Assembly: GCA_029204225.1 (NCBI GenBank)
Contig: CM055098.1
Span: 6,775,746-6,839,745, forward strand
Reading direction: 5' to 3'
Length of the DNA: 64,000 nt
Source: Diphasiastrum complanatum
Taxonomy: Eukaryota > Streptophyta > Lycopodiopsida > Lycopodiales > Lycopodiaceae
Of the stretch, positions 1-11,379 are shown piece after piece (within the stretch, counting starts at the first letter, position 1; each line of letters starts with the position of its first letter). The translations under genes and the position numbers were made by a program. The notes under the pieces are model-generated. The model saw only the letters and a program-made list of their open reading frames with translations, was not told where the DNA came from and searched no databases.

Positions 1-735
1 TAATGCAATATTAGGTTGCTTCTTTGAACTCCAAGATGTAGAACATGATTCAAGCCTAAAGGCATAACCGGTAGTCGATCTTTGATCTTCTGTATCTCCA
101 GTCCAATTTGCATCAACATACCACTGCAATTACACAACATTTTGATACCAAACCGTGAAGCACCTTTAATATATATGAGTATCTGCTTCGCAACAATTTA
201 CTGAACCTGCTTAGGTTTAGTCTAAAACTGATTAACAACACTAATAGCATATGCAATATCTGGTCGTGCAGTTGTTAGATAGATCAAACTTTAACAAGTT
301 GTCTATATAATATTTCGTCTACATCTTGATCTTTCTTAGCTTTCGTAAGCTTACATCCACTATTGTATATTGAAATTGGGTGTATCTTGACATCCCGAAT
401 TTCTCAAAAGCTCATGTGCATACTTAGATCGAGAAATAACTAAACAACGTCCTACTCTCCATACCTCAATCCCTAGAGAATATTGTAGTGAACCAAGATC
501 CATGTCAAACTTTGATGAGAGTTCTTTCTTAATATTACGAATCAAAACGTGATTTGAACCTGTGGGGATAAGATCATCAGCATACGTTACTAAATATCTT
601 TTACCATAGCATAAAGTGTAAGCTCTGCACTACTCCTTTGAACACGAAGCTCCTCAAAGTATGTATCAATCTCGTATACCGTGCGTTGGGTGCTTGCTCA
701 AGTTTGTATAATGCCTTGTCCAACTTGCTCAATTA
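1..735 (-). pseudogene. Ty1/copia RT-RNase H remnant
   Basis: Read on the minus strand, this stretch gives broken but ordered copia polymerase blocks: an ALYKLEQAP-like block near 715, YADDLIPTGSN near 590-560, DLGSLQYSLGIEV near 510, ISRSKYAHELL near 450, SLIYLTTARPDIAYAIS near 285, and the RNase H start (WYVDANWTGD, then RSTTGYAF) running off the window edge. The YADD box is a conservative variant of the copia YVDD site. Stops and frame changes between blocks show a dead copy. The left end is cut by the window. The Ty1/copia assignment is firm; the lineage is not resolved. Confidence 0.8.
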
Positions 736-965
736 GACCCATATAATCATAGAATATATAAGGAAATTTTGGAGTACATATGCATGCAATTTTTGTTGAC
801 ATATGAGCTTTTAGTCAAATTCATTCACAATCTACAAGACCTCTTAGAGAAAAGCTTACATGGTTTTCAACCCCAAGACCTTCACATTTGCCATATCTTT
901 GGCCAACACCTTGATTCTACTTTTAGAGAACCTCTTCAACATACGCATACTTCAGTTCCTTCTTG

Positions 966-1420
966 AGTAGCTAGCGATAGTTTCTCTACGAGTCCTTGTT
1001 CCACCTCCATGGCTCCTGTGGAACATGAATTCAAAGATAAGTGAGCCTTCACTTGTTTAGAGCCTTTTTAGCTACCTTCCTTTCCATTGATTTCATTCCT
1101 TGACATAGTGATAGTAGGTAGTAAAAGTATATGACTCGAATATAACAGTCCAACTCACTGAGCTGGAGACTTTTCTCATTATAAAAAAGAAAGCACCCAT
1201 CATGCCATATATGTTGGTTGCATGAGTCTAGGTTGTGCTAGTAATAATTATCGTGATACATAGCATCTAGGATGATTGTGCATATATTTGGAGATAACTA
1301 TAGAGTCTTGTAGGGGGAGTTTGCTATTTGAATTAAAATCTTTGTATACTGCTATTATCTATAGCCAAATGTGGTTTTGAGTCTTTTTGGGTCTTTCCCA
1401 TTGAGCACATTGCTAGAAGC
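966..1420. other. Non-coding spacer
   Basis: AT-rich sequence between the copia remnant and the unknown ORFs. I see no gene, repeat or LTR end that I can support. Confidence 0.4.
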
Positions 1421-2793
1421 TTTTCTAATTCTAAAGAGTTTTTCAAGGTAGCGTGGCTTCGTGAACCTTTTTGGATGGGAACTCTTGAGTCCTTTTTTCC
1501 TAGAGGTTATAATCTTGAGGGTAAGTCCAAGTTACGAAAGAGTAGAAACTTTGCCAAAAAGACTTCCATGTTGTGGAGAACCACTCTAAACCTAAAAACA
1601 TTACACCTTATGTTCATAGTGGTTTGAAAGTTTGGAAACCTATATTAGAACATCTACCCCCTCCTCCAGATTGCTACATTCCACAAGCTGTGATCACACC
1701 TTCTCCTCCCCTCCCTTCTCCTCGTGCTACTTTTAATACTTCTAATTTTTTGCTCCCTAGTAATAATGTTGTCTCTAGAACATTTGCTTATAGAGATTAC
1801 ATAAGGAGGTTACTTTATTTGGATTGTGTTATGTCTTTGGGTAAGTTCTCCCTCGATATGTTTAATAGATACAATCCTAAGAACCTGTTTTGGTTGCTCT
1901 ATACTTTAGATAATATGTCTTGTCAAGATCTGGGTATTTCACATTCTCATTTTTATCAACTTAAAACTCTTCTAAGTCGCTTTATAAAATCCAAAGCTAA
2001 TGTTAAAGTTAAATGTTTTACCTCTAGTAAAGATCTACTCATCACAATTTTTACTTCACCTGGTCTTGACAAAATTAGTTTGAGCTCTATTCTTAGAAAG
2101 CCTGAAGTTATGAATGCTCTTCTTCCTTGTATGAAGAAAAAATGGAATCATCCAATGGTTGCTTGGAAATTTGTTAAAACTATAGGACAAAAAGCCTTTA
2201 ATTATGCTGATATTGGTCGGAATCTTTCAGAAAAGAAAAAGTTGTCTATCCTTAATAGCCTTGTTCTTATGGTGACTCCTTTTATTCGAAGTTTTGTGAT
2301 CCTTCTTTAGGTCATATTGTTATTGCAGATACATCAATCCTTCCCTCATCGTTTTTTGAAAGAGTCCTTTTCTAAAGGCTCTAAATTTCGTCCTCCTCTT
2401 TCAGTAGATACTTGTTTGTTAAAATCTATAACTACGAGTATTGAAGTATCTTTTGGAGGTCATTGTTTGTTATCAAAATGGAAAACTAAAGTCCTAAATT
2501 ATGTAACTTTGAGTTTGAAAAAAGTCTCATCTGTCCCATCTTCTAATACTCATACTTCATTTTCTAATGAGGAGAAAGTTCTTCTTTGTAAGTTTCATAG
2601 ATGTTTTGTCATTTCGTATGTGGATAAATGCTCAAACCATTTTGTATTTGTTTGCAAGAAATTCTATTTGGAATCGTTATTGAATGAAGTCCATTCTCTA
2701 GTTCTTATAACTTGGGTTATAGATGAACCAAGCTGTTTTGTAGGAAAAATAGTAAAATATAAACAAACTTGGCATTGTTTTTTAAGCAAGTAA
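1421..2793 (+). pseudogene. Unrecognised ORF pair with a reverse-transcriptase-like N-terminal block (possible Penelope-like element)
   Basis: Three plus-strand open stretches can be read one after another with frame changes: 1421-1550, 1546-2310 (about 250 residues) and 2317-2793 (158 residues). The last ends with a block reading DKCSNHFVFVCKKFYLESL near 2620-2680. From memory this resembles the conserved 'DKA-NN-FVCK-YY' block before the catalytic fingers of some Penelope-like reverse transcriptases. The preceding GHIVIADTSILP and SKGSKFRPPL segments fit the same kind of protein. No YxDD catalytic motif or GIY-YIG nuclease follows before the splice acceptor at 3017, so any such element is 3'-truncated. 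It lies directly upstream of the TITANIA-like exon, so it may sit in that gene's intron. The identification is an inference. Confidence 0.3.
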
Positions 2794-3017
2794 AGTGCAG
2801 CTTCGCTCCTATGCTTACATTGGTCTCTTGATGAAGTTGGAGTATCATTCTAACAAGCTGTGTCATTAACATTACTCTTGCTTGTTGTAAAATACTTCCA
2901 TTTTTTGCCTCCTTTCCTTTTCCCTTTTAGTGCTAGCCCAATGATTTGTGTATCCATGTCCAATTTTTTGATATCACTTCAGGAGCAAACTAACTTTTAA
3001 ATGCTTCTCTTTCGCAG

Positions 3018-3616
3018 ATATGGAAACAAAGACTAGTGATGATTTGGAAGATGAACATGGGAAGGTAATTGAACCTCAAGAAGCTTGTATTCGCATTTCA
3101 GAAGTTGCGAATGAAGCTGACAACATGGAGATTGTTGCTACAGACAAAGTATTGGAATTGAAGAGGGCAAGATTGGTCCTAGGGATGTGTGACAGAGAAC
3201 TTGATGAAAAGCGAAAAGATCTTGGCGAGCTGCATTTTGAAAGGCAAAGAAAAAGACATGAATTAGATGAATTAGAGGCAATTATTAGGCTTAAGCAAGC
3301 TGAGGCTGAGATGTTTCAATTGCGGGCGGATGAAGCACAACGAGAAGCAGATAAATTGAAACGAATCGCCCTAACTAAATATGAAAAAGCAGAGGAAGAA
3401 TATGCTAGCAAATACTTGAAACTCCGTCTTAATGAGGCAGAAGCTGAAAGGCGATATTTATTCGAGAAAATTAAACTCCAAGAGTACTCACGGAAGCATC
3501 CAGATTCTTCGCATATGGTTGCCATGTGCAAGATTCAATACCTTGTTAATCGTGCCAGCAATTTTACAAAGGGAGAAGGCCCCAATCACAATACACCTCC
3601 ATCATCCACTTCTCAA
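3018..3616 (+). CDS. OBERON/TITANIA-type coiled-coil exon (C-terminal part)
   Basis: The exon opens after a good acceptor (pyrimidine tract then TTTCGCAG, ending at 3017) and a candidate donor (CAAG/GTCAG) lies near 3616; the open frame itself continues to 3712. The product is highly charged, with about 150 residues of coiled coil including QAEAEMFQLRADEAQREADK and LRLNEAEAERRYLFEKIKLQ. These segments match what I know of the C-terminal coiled coil of the OBERON family (PHD-finger proteins acting in root and embryo meristem identity), closest to the OBE3/OBE4 (TITANIA) branch. The PHD finger and N-terminal exons are not in the window to the right, and the left side holds transposon sequence. 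It is therefore either a terminal exon of a gene that continues leftward or a captured/pseudogene fragment. The exon has no internal stop. Confidence 0.6.
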
Positions 3617-3712
3617 GGTCAGAATATTGTATATTCGCCAATCCTTGCTTGCATATCTTGGAATGAAAAATGTCTACTTGTGTCCAATTTTATCAACATT
3701 AATCAAATTTAG

Positions 3713-5110
3713 AGACATTGAAGCATTTTGTTAAAAATAGAAGAGTCGAAGCACAATTCAAACAATTTCTTGGATAAGATCATTTGCATTCAATTATTAC
3801 TCTTAAGTATGTACGTTGTCTAGAAGAAAATATTTAACGCATTTATTTTTGGAACTATCCTTAGGGGAGTCCCTAGATGAATTGTTGATGCATGGTTTTT
3901 GAATGTTCACATGTGTTGTGCCTCAAGTATCAATGTGTACTAAATATTGACTAAGATGAGATAGCTCATGATGTTTTCATGATTCTTTTGCCTATCTTTT
4001 CTTTCTGTTTTGAAGCTCATTCTATAGGATAGGCCCTTTTGAGGGGGTCCTCTTTCTATATTCAAGGCTTCCTTGGTTGCTTCCCTTTCTTCATCATAGA
4101 CGTTTGAAAGCACTTGTATTTAAAATATGATGACAAGGTTTTCACTTTGAAAGGGTTTGTGGCTTGAAAATTAATCATTTCATGTGGAAATTGTATTGCA
4201 AATTTCAATTTTGAGCTTGTTTAGGATTTTAGATTATGGACCTGATGGTTGTGGCACTGTTGGATTAATGATTGGAAGGGCATTCGCATCACTATGCATT
4301 CATATTTTGTTGTATATTTAAGTGTTAGTGCAACTAAATGTCCATGCAAATATAGCAATAGATGCATGTGGGCCAATAGGGATACCATCCTTTTGCACAA
4401 CGAAGAACGAAATGTAATGTGAAAGTCTGGAGGACAAATCACGAAACATGCTGAATTTTTTTTTATCATACTACATTATGCTATCTATAAACTCATGACA
4501 TGCATTACAAACTAATCTACCATCTTCATCCAAAGGGGGAGAGATTGAAACATTTAATTGAAAGTTTAGAATAATTTGTAAGAATTCTTGTTGAGGTACT
4601 TTACATTTAACTTTCCTCTACAATATATTACAGGCCTTAATCAATTAATGCTAGTTGAGATTGACTAAGATGAGAGAACTCATGATATTCTTTGTAACGA
4701 TTGATTTACTATGGAAATGCAAAAAATTCCATAGTCAATTGATTTTTGGCCACATATATGTTGGTCTTGAAAATGTTTGAAAATTATGCTTTGTGTGATT
4801 GCTCATTGAAAAGTGAATTTCAATGGGTCAAACAATGAATTTTGACCTTATGTTTGAAGCCAAAGATGATCTATGTGGGAAAATAGACTATGCTTTTTGC
4901 ATGCCCTTACTGGGTTGCAATGTTGCCATCAATTTTAAGTGATATTCTTTATTTTTGAGGCACATTGATTTGGCAATAATAGAAGCTATAGGGGTCCAAA
5001 GAGAGCCTTTTTTACAGGTACGAGAAAAGAAATTGGACATTTGCACTTGCTCGAGTGGGCTTCCTCCTAGAATCCAATGTTGCCACCTAACCACCCAAAT
5101 GCCCATACTC
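3713..5110. other. Non-coding spacer
   Basis: AT-rich sequence with no supported gene. Open frames here are short and lack motifs. It may be intron, 3' flank of the TITANIA-like exon, or degraded transposon. Confidence 0.4.
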
Positions 5111-5119
5111 ATAGTTTCA

Positions 5120-5700
5120 AATGACATTAGGGAAAGGGAAGGCCAAGGGTTACCTTAATGAGGAATTTAAGGTAACTCTTCTTCAAAGAGTCGTTGACTC
5201 CTAAGTTGTGTCTTTCAAAGGTCATTCGTGAATGTTCATGAGTCACTTGATTTCTTAAGAGATTTGTTATGTCAATTGTTTGTTTGCCCTACAATTTGTC
5301 TCCAACTCAAATAGGCCACGTACAAGGTTGTCCCCATTATGTAAACAACATTTAAGTCTACTCACATCAAAGAGTAGATGGAGCTCAATGGAGCTAGGAG
5401 GTTTGAGTTCATAAGCGACTTCTTTGAGCTTTTTCTTTAATAGTCCATTGTCCACAAATTCGGGGTCATGACTTTGGACACATTTTTATATGTAGAATTT
5501 TAGAGCCCTTAGGAACTTGAAGCAAAATTTTATCTCCTTTTTTAAGTTCCATGCTCATCCACATGTTTCTTACCTTGATTTTAATCTAGCTAAGAAGCAA
5601 AGCTTCCTACATATTTGCTAGATATGCCTTTGCACTCTATCTTATAATTGTTGAACTATGGATTGGAGCTCGTTGCTTATATCCATGCATCACCATGAAA
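5120..5700 (-). pseudogene. Ty3/gypsy integrase C-terminal remnant
   Basis: On the minus strand the order is: FKKGDKILLQVPKGSKIL-like block (5570-5500), a degenerate 'KCPKLSPR-GP' block (5500-5460), KEVAYELKPPSSIELHLLFD and VSRLKCCL (5430-5330), then a weak chromodomain-like tail toward 5120. The same order is present in the 13.6-14.2 kb tail of the chromovirus in this window (YLRIPKDSKVLRTGKCPKLS, then YQLELPQGVKVHVVFHISRL), which supports the call. Several stops and shifts are present. No LTR is seen beside it. Confidence 0.6.
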
Positions 5701-5769
5701 GAACTCAAACTAATGGTTGAATGCTTGCTACTGTTGGGAGGTACTTGCTAGAAATTAATGTTCATTTTA

Positions 5770-6250
5770 CCCCTAATGTTACTAGGCCATAAATGCGAAA
5801 TGTTCATCCTCATTTTCATGCCGATCCTCGTGTTGATGCTCATGTCGATCTTGATCTTGATCTTGATCCTCTAGCTCCCTGTTTTATTGTCCAAGATGAC
5901 TCCATCTTTGATAGTCTCGTAGTACCACCCAGGTAACTTTCTAGTTAATAGTGTAGGATGCTTTCTGCTTGGTGAAGTTGGAAGTGAATAAGTATCCTGA
6001 GTACTTGACCTCTCTTTCCTTTGTCTTGTCTGTATCAAGGTTTCTCTAGGCAAATAAGTTGGTGTAGACGGTTTGTGTGTTGATTCAGTTTTTGTAAAGG
6101 AATAACGTCATCTTGCTCATTCTCACAAGATATTTTTGTATCTTTATGAGATCCCATCTCATCAAAGATAACATGCCTGCTTATAATAAGTTTACTTGCT
6201 TCATATAATACCGCATGATTAAGCGTGCCATTGTATGGCACTGAGGATCC
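5770..6250 (-). pseudogene. Ty1/copia integrase-to-RT linker remnant
   Basis: On the minus strand a block reading NHAVLYEASKLIISRHVIFD matches the copia segment after the integrase core (the 'SRDV-FDE' motif). It is followed by a low-complexity, basic then Asp/His-rich linker that contains a short GATCAA-type repeat near 5842-5870. The RT core that should follow is missing; gypsy sequence begins below 5700 instead. The region above 6250 (to about 6480) may hold more of this element, but I cannot align it. Confidence 0.6.
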
Positions 6251-6319
6251 AATGAAATTTTTGTTGGTTTTGCAAAATTTTGACGTTCAAATTTTTTTTA
6301 CTGGTTCCACAATTTTTTT

Positions 6320-6990
6320 CGTAGTTCTTCAAAATTTTAAACAATTTCTTTTATTGTTCTTCTTAAAAGTACTTGCATGTACTGGCTTCACATAAAACCA
6401 AATATTTTCTAACTTAGAAGTGACCCTTTGAACACTTCAAATATGATGTTCCATGTTTTGTTGTCCTACATCAACTTGGTGATTTACCAATACATGTAGG
6501 TAGAAACGGTCAACTCTTAGCAGTCTATCTTATTGATAAACAACGAACATCTCCAACAAAACTTCCTTGAAAATTTTTCAGAACTCAAAAGTAGTGACCT
6601 TGAAATCAAAATAAAATAGTACCTTTTGCGATCTGCCTTGCAAACTTTATGGGTATGTTTGGAAATTTTGTGTGAAAATAGTAGGGATCCTTGTCCTGTT
6701 AACCTGGGCAGATGAACTGATCCTATTCCTTGGATTTGCATGTCCTTTTTTTGACGTTCTGAACTTAATCTTCTTTAGCGACCTCAATTTTCAGATTTAT
6801 GATTGAGGAGGTTAATTACAAAGTGGGAGAACTTTTTGTTGGGCAATCAATTATCAGAACAAGAAGCATAGCTAGACTACTGGTGATAGGAGGAGCACAA
6901 CCATATCAAACTTTGTGGATTCTGACAAATTTTCCAAAAGTTGAGGAGCGCAACTTGTGGAGGAGTACTGCATACTTTCTATAGGGAGAT
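6320..6990. other. Unassigned, probably element leader or debris
   Basis: No gene is supported. Sequence just upstream of the copia gag piece at 7.2 kb could be its leader, but no PBS or 5' LTR was found. Confidence 0.3.
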
Positions 6991-8304
6991 CTGATCAGGG
7001 TGTTGAGTGGGATCTTGTGCGAGGCATGGCAGGGCCATACTGTGTATAGCAAAGACAAAAGCAGAATCTATTGGATATTAGTCAAGTGGCATAATACCCT
7101 AGTTTGGGTGAAACTTTGGTTTCTTGAAGCATCTCAATTCTTGAGTATTTTTCTGGAATTTCTTCTAGAAGAATCAATTGTGGCTGGCTTAAGTGAAAGT
7201 CTACTCAATGAGTCGAGCAGATTGGATGGAACCAATTATAGGGTGTGAAAGTTTAAGATGTTGGGGTATAGTCATAGGTTCTGAGCCTATTCCAGATTCT
7301 GAAGATGAATTCAAGGACTATATCAAGAGAGGATCAAAGGCACATCGCAGGATAACATAATTCCTCACATAAGGGGTGCCCTAGGACCTCGTGAGGGTTT
7401 GGGAGACATTGAAGTCCATGTATGAGACCGTCAATATGGCTAGGGTTCTCTATTTGTAGAATAAACTACGTAAAAATTGCCTAGGACTGGAGGTTTGGAA
7501 GAAACGTAATATTTTTTTTTATATCCTAGCAAGGTATGTAAATGAACTTTTTGAAACCTATAGCTACTCCTAGTGATGCAAGCAGTAAGCCATCTATGGT
7601 TGATGGGACACGTTCTGTGGATGAGGCGTTATATTGTCAATTGGTGGGCAACTTCATTTATCTCATACCAGATTTGACATTTCACATGCAGTTGGCATTG
7701 CAAGTCAGTTTATTAGTAAAGCTACAAAGGCACGTTGGAATTAAGTCAAGTGGATTCTAAGATATGTCAAAGGAACTTCGTCTGATGGCATTGGTTTTAC
7801 AGATGATGGGAAAGTTCAGTTGAAAGGTTATTCATAAGTGGATTGGGTAGGGGACAAGGATGACCGTAGATCAACAATATGTTATTCATTCCACCTAGAT
7901 TTTGGAGCAGTTTCTTGGTGCAGCAAGAAACAACCCACGATTTCATTGTCTTCCACAAAAGCTGAGTACAAGGCGACTACGAGGGCTGCTTGTGAGGCTA
8001 TATGGTTGGGGCGCTTGCTAGGTGATACGTAGATTGCCCAAGTAAGCCCTATAGTGATGTACTACGATAGCTAGAGCTGCATTCAACTTGCCAAGAATCC
8101 CGTCTACCATGCCAAGACCAAACATATTGAAGTTGACCAACACTTCATATGGGAAAAAGTACACGATGGAGAGATTTAGCTTGAGTTTTGAGGCACCGAA
8201 GATCAGATTGCAGATATCTTTACCAAGCCACTTAGTAAAGAGAAGTTTGAAAAGTTTAGATAGTCTTTAGGTGTCACATTAAATAAAATTCCCATTAAGG
8301 GGGG

Positions 8305-8549
8305 TGTTAAAAAATATGATGCCTATTTTACCCCTTGGTGGCTAGGCACTTGCATGCACATACTTATGTTGTAAGTTTATCATGGAGGCAACTTGTTTGT
8401 AATTACATTGCACCTGACTTTGTAAAATAAGAGACCAAGTTGGGTCCAAGAGACCAAGGTGGCATGCCATGTGGCATGAGACTCAAGTGGGAGGTTACAC
8501 CTCACTAGCTATTGTCTATGTAGAGGATTGATCCTCAAGGAGGCCCATG

Positions 8550-8614
<65 letters not shown>

Positions 8615-8770
8615 ATCAAGCATTTTGAGATCCTACTTTTGCTTTCTTGAGGTGCTTAAGATTTCCATGGTTTTACATGCTTCCATAGCTAATTTCTTTC
8701 AAGCTTTCATGTTGTGTGTCTATTATTGAGGTTAAGAGACTTCATAGATAGACCTAAAAGTTCATCAACA
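8305..8770 (+). repeat. Copia 3' LTR
   Basis: The repeat begins TGTTAAAAAATATG directly after the polypurine tract and ends TTCATCAACA, giving the expected TGTT...AACA ends over 466 bp. It contains a 62-bp CT array. Directly after it lies GCTCTGATACCA, the reverse complement of an initiator-Met PBS, so a second, oppositely oriented element once abutted here. Confidence 0.7.
8552..8613. repeat. (CT)n microsatellite, 62 bp
   Basis: Uninterrupted CT dinucleotide run inside the copia LTR. Confidence 0.98.
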
Positions 8771-8829
8771 CCTTGCTCTGATACCATATCAGTATTATAG
8801 GTAAAAAGTGGGAAAACTCTTTTGAGCTT

Positions 8830-9012
8830 CGTCGAACTTTAGGCAGTGAGGTTTGAAGGCTTAAAAAAATTTAAAATACCTTCTCGCTGATGTAGTGGAC
8901 TGGTGGTGGCATAAGGTTCAACACAACATAGAGTGTCCTACATTGTGGGGCAAGTTTAAGGAAATTGTTTTGAGCCCAACTTGTTTCGTCATACAAGGAT
9001 GTGATGGCCATG
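8830..9012 (+). pseudogene. Ty3/gypsy gag fragment (insertion target)
   Basis: A plus-strand frame near 8880-8985 reads WWWHKVQHNIECPTLWGKFK, the WW...W..F pattern of plant gypsy capsid. The younger gypsy element at 9018 interrupts this old fragment; no continuation was recognised after 14653. Confidence 0.45.
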
Positions 9013-9017
9013 GACGT

Positions 9018-9439
9018 TGTTAGGGACCCAGACTTGAGACTGGACGATGACTGGGTCTGTAGACTTCACCGGTGACTCGTGAACCTGGTTGCCACGTGTC
9101 ATGAGCCAGGAGTGCACATGGCTTGGAGTCTCTCTCCTTGGAGGTATACAAGGGGAGGAGGACTCATTTGCCATCCATTCTGTCTACCTAGGAGGAGGTG
9201 GATGGAGAGCGTGTGCACGGCCATGATGTGTTGCTAGCGTGAGGTTGGAGATGGCTGAGAGCCTGGGCGGTGGTATGGGACGCCGTTTGGGATCGAGGTT
9301 GGATCCAACTTGATATAGTCACAGGCCAGGGCACGGTGGGTGGACCCGGATTAGGTCCTATGGCGAGGTGGAACGTGAACCGTTCGGTCTCTTGTGGTCA
9401 ACCGGCACCTGGAGGTTTGCAGTAAGTAAGTTGGTAACA
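9018..9439 (+). repeat. Chromovirus 5' LTR
   Basis: TGTTA...TAACA ends, 422 bp. It is about 95% identical by eye to the 3' LTR. It lacks a 22-bp piece near its start and a 4-bp CATG that the 3' LTR keeps. A TATA-like GTATACAAGG lies near 9144. A CACGTG at 9093-9098 is CATGTG in the 3' LTR, consistent with CpG decay. Confidence 0.95.
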
Positions 9440-9441
9440 TA

Positions 9442-9454
9442 TGGTATCAGAGCC
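9442..9454 (+). other. Primer binding site, initiator tRNA-Met
   Basis: TGGTATCAGAGCC begins 2 bp after the 5' LTR, the standard plant LTR-element primer site. Confidence 0.9.
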
Positions 9455-10361
9455 ACTGCATGCTAAAAGCAGGTGCGTTGATCCGTAGTAGATTTCTTGT
9501 ATTTTACGATGCTTCTGACGGAATTCAAAACAGGCTTAAATCGGGTTTTTTTTATGCACTTTTGTGTGTTGGTCCTTCTTCGCTGTTTTTTGTTTTCTGG
9601 ATGAAAATTTTCAAAAAAAAAAATAGTGTGGGGCCCTTTGCAGTGAACTGTCCAGAAGCGGACAAGTGGCAGCCCTCCTCAACTGTCATTTCCGCTCAAC
9701 GTTGAGATAACGGGCAGTGTCAAGGGGCCCTCCCAGCGCAAATAAGGTAACGGGTAGTTGCTCGTTGTATGAGCAGCGATGGAGTATACATCTAAAAACT
9801 TTGTATTGGATCGTCCTTAGCGATGCCACATGGCACTGTCCGGGTCAGGACATGTGGCTCCTTCAGGCGGAAACCTGCTCTGCTCCCGATTGGAGGCTCA
9901 AATCACTGTTTCACGGGCCAGAAATGTCAATTAAGTCGCTTTTGACCAGGTTCCGTTGGAAAACAACGAGGGAGCCTTAAATTTGAATTAAACATTCCAA
10001 AAATGGAATGTTAGCCAGAGTGAGGGTGAAGGGGGATCTGGCTGCCTACTGGCCAGAATTCTGGTGGGTGGCCAGTATGCTACTGTGGTGCCAAGGTGGC
10101 AAGGTATGGCCACTTGGCAGTTTGTAGGTAAGCATGGAGAGGGAGGCATACCTCTCCTATGCATGGTTTTTTCTTCTGAATTAGAGGTGGAGGTGGTGAT
10201 GCATCCTCCTCTTGCTCTCTCTTATTCCATTTGGCAGCCATGGAAAATACCATTTGGTTTGTGAAGAGACAACAAGAGTAGCTTTGTATCTACTTTCCTT
10301 GAGTAGCTTTTGATTCTCTTCTATCATCTCTTCTTAATTCACCTCTCTTCTCTTTGAAAAA
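9455..10361 (+). other. Chromovirus untranslated leader
   Basis: About 0.9 kb between PBS and gag ATG. Short open frames are present, but none has a recognisable domain. It has higher GC than the flanks. Confidence 0.6.
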
Positions 10362-11270
10362 ATGGAACCTACTCCTACTACACAACCTATGTCCCCTGTT
10401 CATGAGGCTACAATATCTGCCTTTGTCTTAGACCCTGATGCCTTGATGTTGGCTATTAACAATCTACAACAACAGATTGTGGATATGCAAGCTAAGCACA
10501 GTCGGGATGAGCAGGACCTCAAGGAATTGATGCAGCTAAGGCAATCGGTGCATCAACTCTTGTTTACTCCTGAAGTTTTTGCTGGGGAAAAGAAGGATAG
10601 AACTCCGGAGGCGGTCTTGCAATGGCTGGATCGATGGAATTCGCACTTTTCCATGCACGATTCATCCGAGGATAACAAGATCAATCTCGTCGTCATGTAC
10701 CTGCGAGATAAAGCATTTACCTGGTGGCAAGATATAAGGGGTAAGCTTGAAGTTCCCAGGAATTGGGAGGATTTTTGTAAGGCCTTTAAGGCGGCCTTCC
10801 TTCCTATTCTTGACGATTTTGAATTTTACCATCAGTATGCAACGATCCATATGGGGAACCGGCCCCTGGATCAGTATTTACAAGAATTTCAAGAGGTCTA
10901 TTCTCGTTTTGCAACTAGAATAGATCCTTTGCTAGTAAAGTTGCATTTTATACTGGGGTTGCCAAGAGACTACCCAGCTAGAGGTTAGGAGGAACCAGCC
11001 TCTTACCCTCGAGGATGCTGTTCGCTTTGCCAGAATCTACGTCGTACGATGGCTAAGCTTGAGACTGGTGTCTTGCCCGACGTAAAGGGTAAGAGGCCTT
11101 TCTTCCCAAAGAAATCGAAAGATAAGGCAAAGGAAGGGACTTCAGGTTCAGGGAAATCGAAGAAAAGATCTACCTTGGACCAGGAAACCTTCATGAAAGC
11201 CAGAAGCGACAATCTGTGCTTTAATTGCCAGTTCTTATTTATGTTGGTTAAAAGATTTTACTTACCATGA
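10362..11270 (+). pseudogene. Chromovirus gag (capsid-nucleocapsid), broken
   Basis: The start ATG at 10362 follows a leader ending in CTTTGAAAAA. Residues 1-208 form an N-terminal coiled segment and capsid with WLDRWNSHFSM, TWWQDI and LDQYLQEFQEVYSRFATRID. Relative to the copy at 22.5 kb, one extra C near 10973 shifts the frame and a 7-bp loss near 11040 restores it, so the frame from 11049 continues the original. The tail is Lys/Ser-rich and begins a CCHC zinc knuckle (CFNC at 11217-11228) that is cut after its second Cys by the large deletion. Confidence 0.9.
11225..11240 (+). other. Deletion scar removing zinc knuckle and most of protease
   Basis: Sequence jumps from AATTGC in the zinc knuckle to CAGTTCTTAT in late protease. 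In the copy at 20.3-22.8 kb these points are about 630 bp apart (near 22340 and 21723), and both sides carry TTGC, so a short-homology deletion is likely. Confidence 0.75.
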
Positions 11271-11379
11271 AGAACGTAGTTTGCAATTTTACAATCTCCA
11301 AATTGGAATTAATGTCTAATAACCTAAAACAAGAAAACTCGTCGGAAGGTAAAATTTTTAGGAAACTTTGACAAGAATT

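Larger units (their letters stand above)
7190..8770 (+). mobile_element. Internally deleted Ty1/copia element with 3' LTR
   Basis: Plus-strand gag N-terminus (RLDGTNYRVWKFKM near 7220, then a degenerate 'IIPHIRG' block near 7360) is joined to the RT C-terminus at 7542-7760 (LYCQLVGNFIYLIPDLTFHM) and to RNase H at 7838-8270 (AVSWCSKKQPTISLSSTKAE, then IFTKPL-type end in shifted frames). Protease, integrase and the RT core are absent, so this is a deletion derivative that could move only in trans, if at all. A polypurine tract (ATTAAGGGGGG) precedes the 3' LTR. No 5' LTR was found. Confidence 0.75.

Noticed and set aside
769-966. 65-aa plus-strand open frame
   Set aside because: No motif and codon use like random AT-rich sequence; not continuous with the adjacent copia remnant.
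8771-8790. PBS of the copia element at 7.2-8.8 kb
   Set aside because: GCTCTGATACCA is in the wrong orientation and on the wrong side of the LTR, so it belongs to another, lost element.
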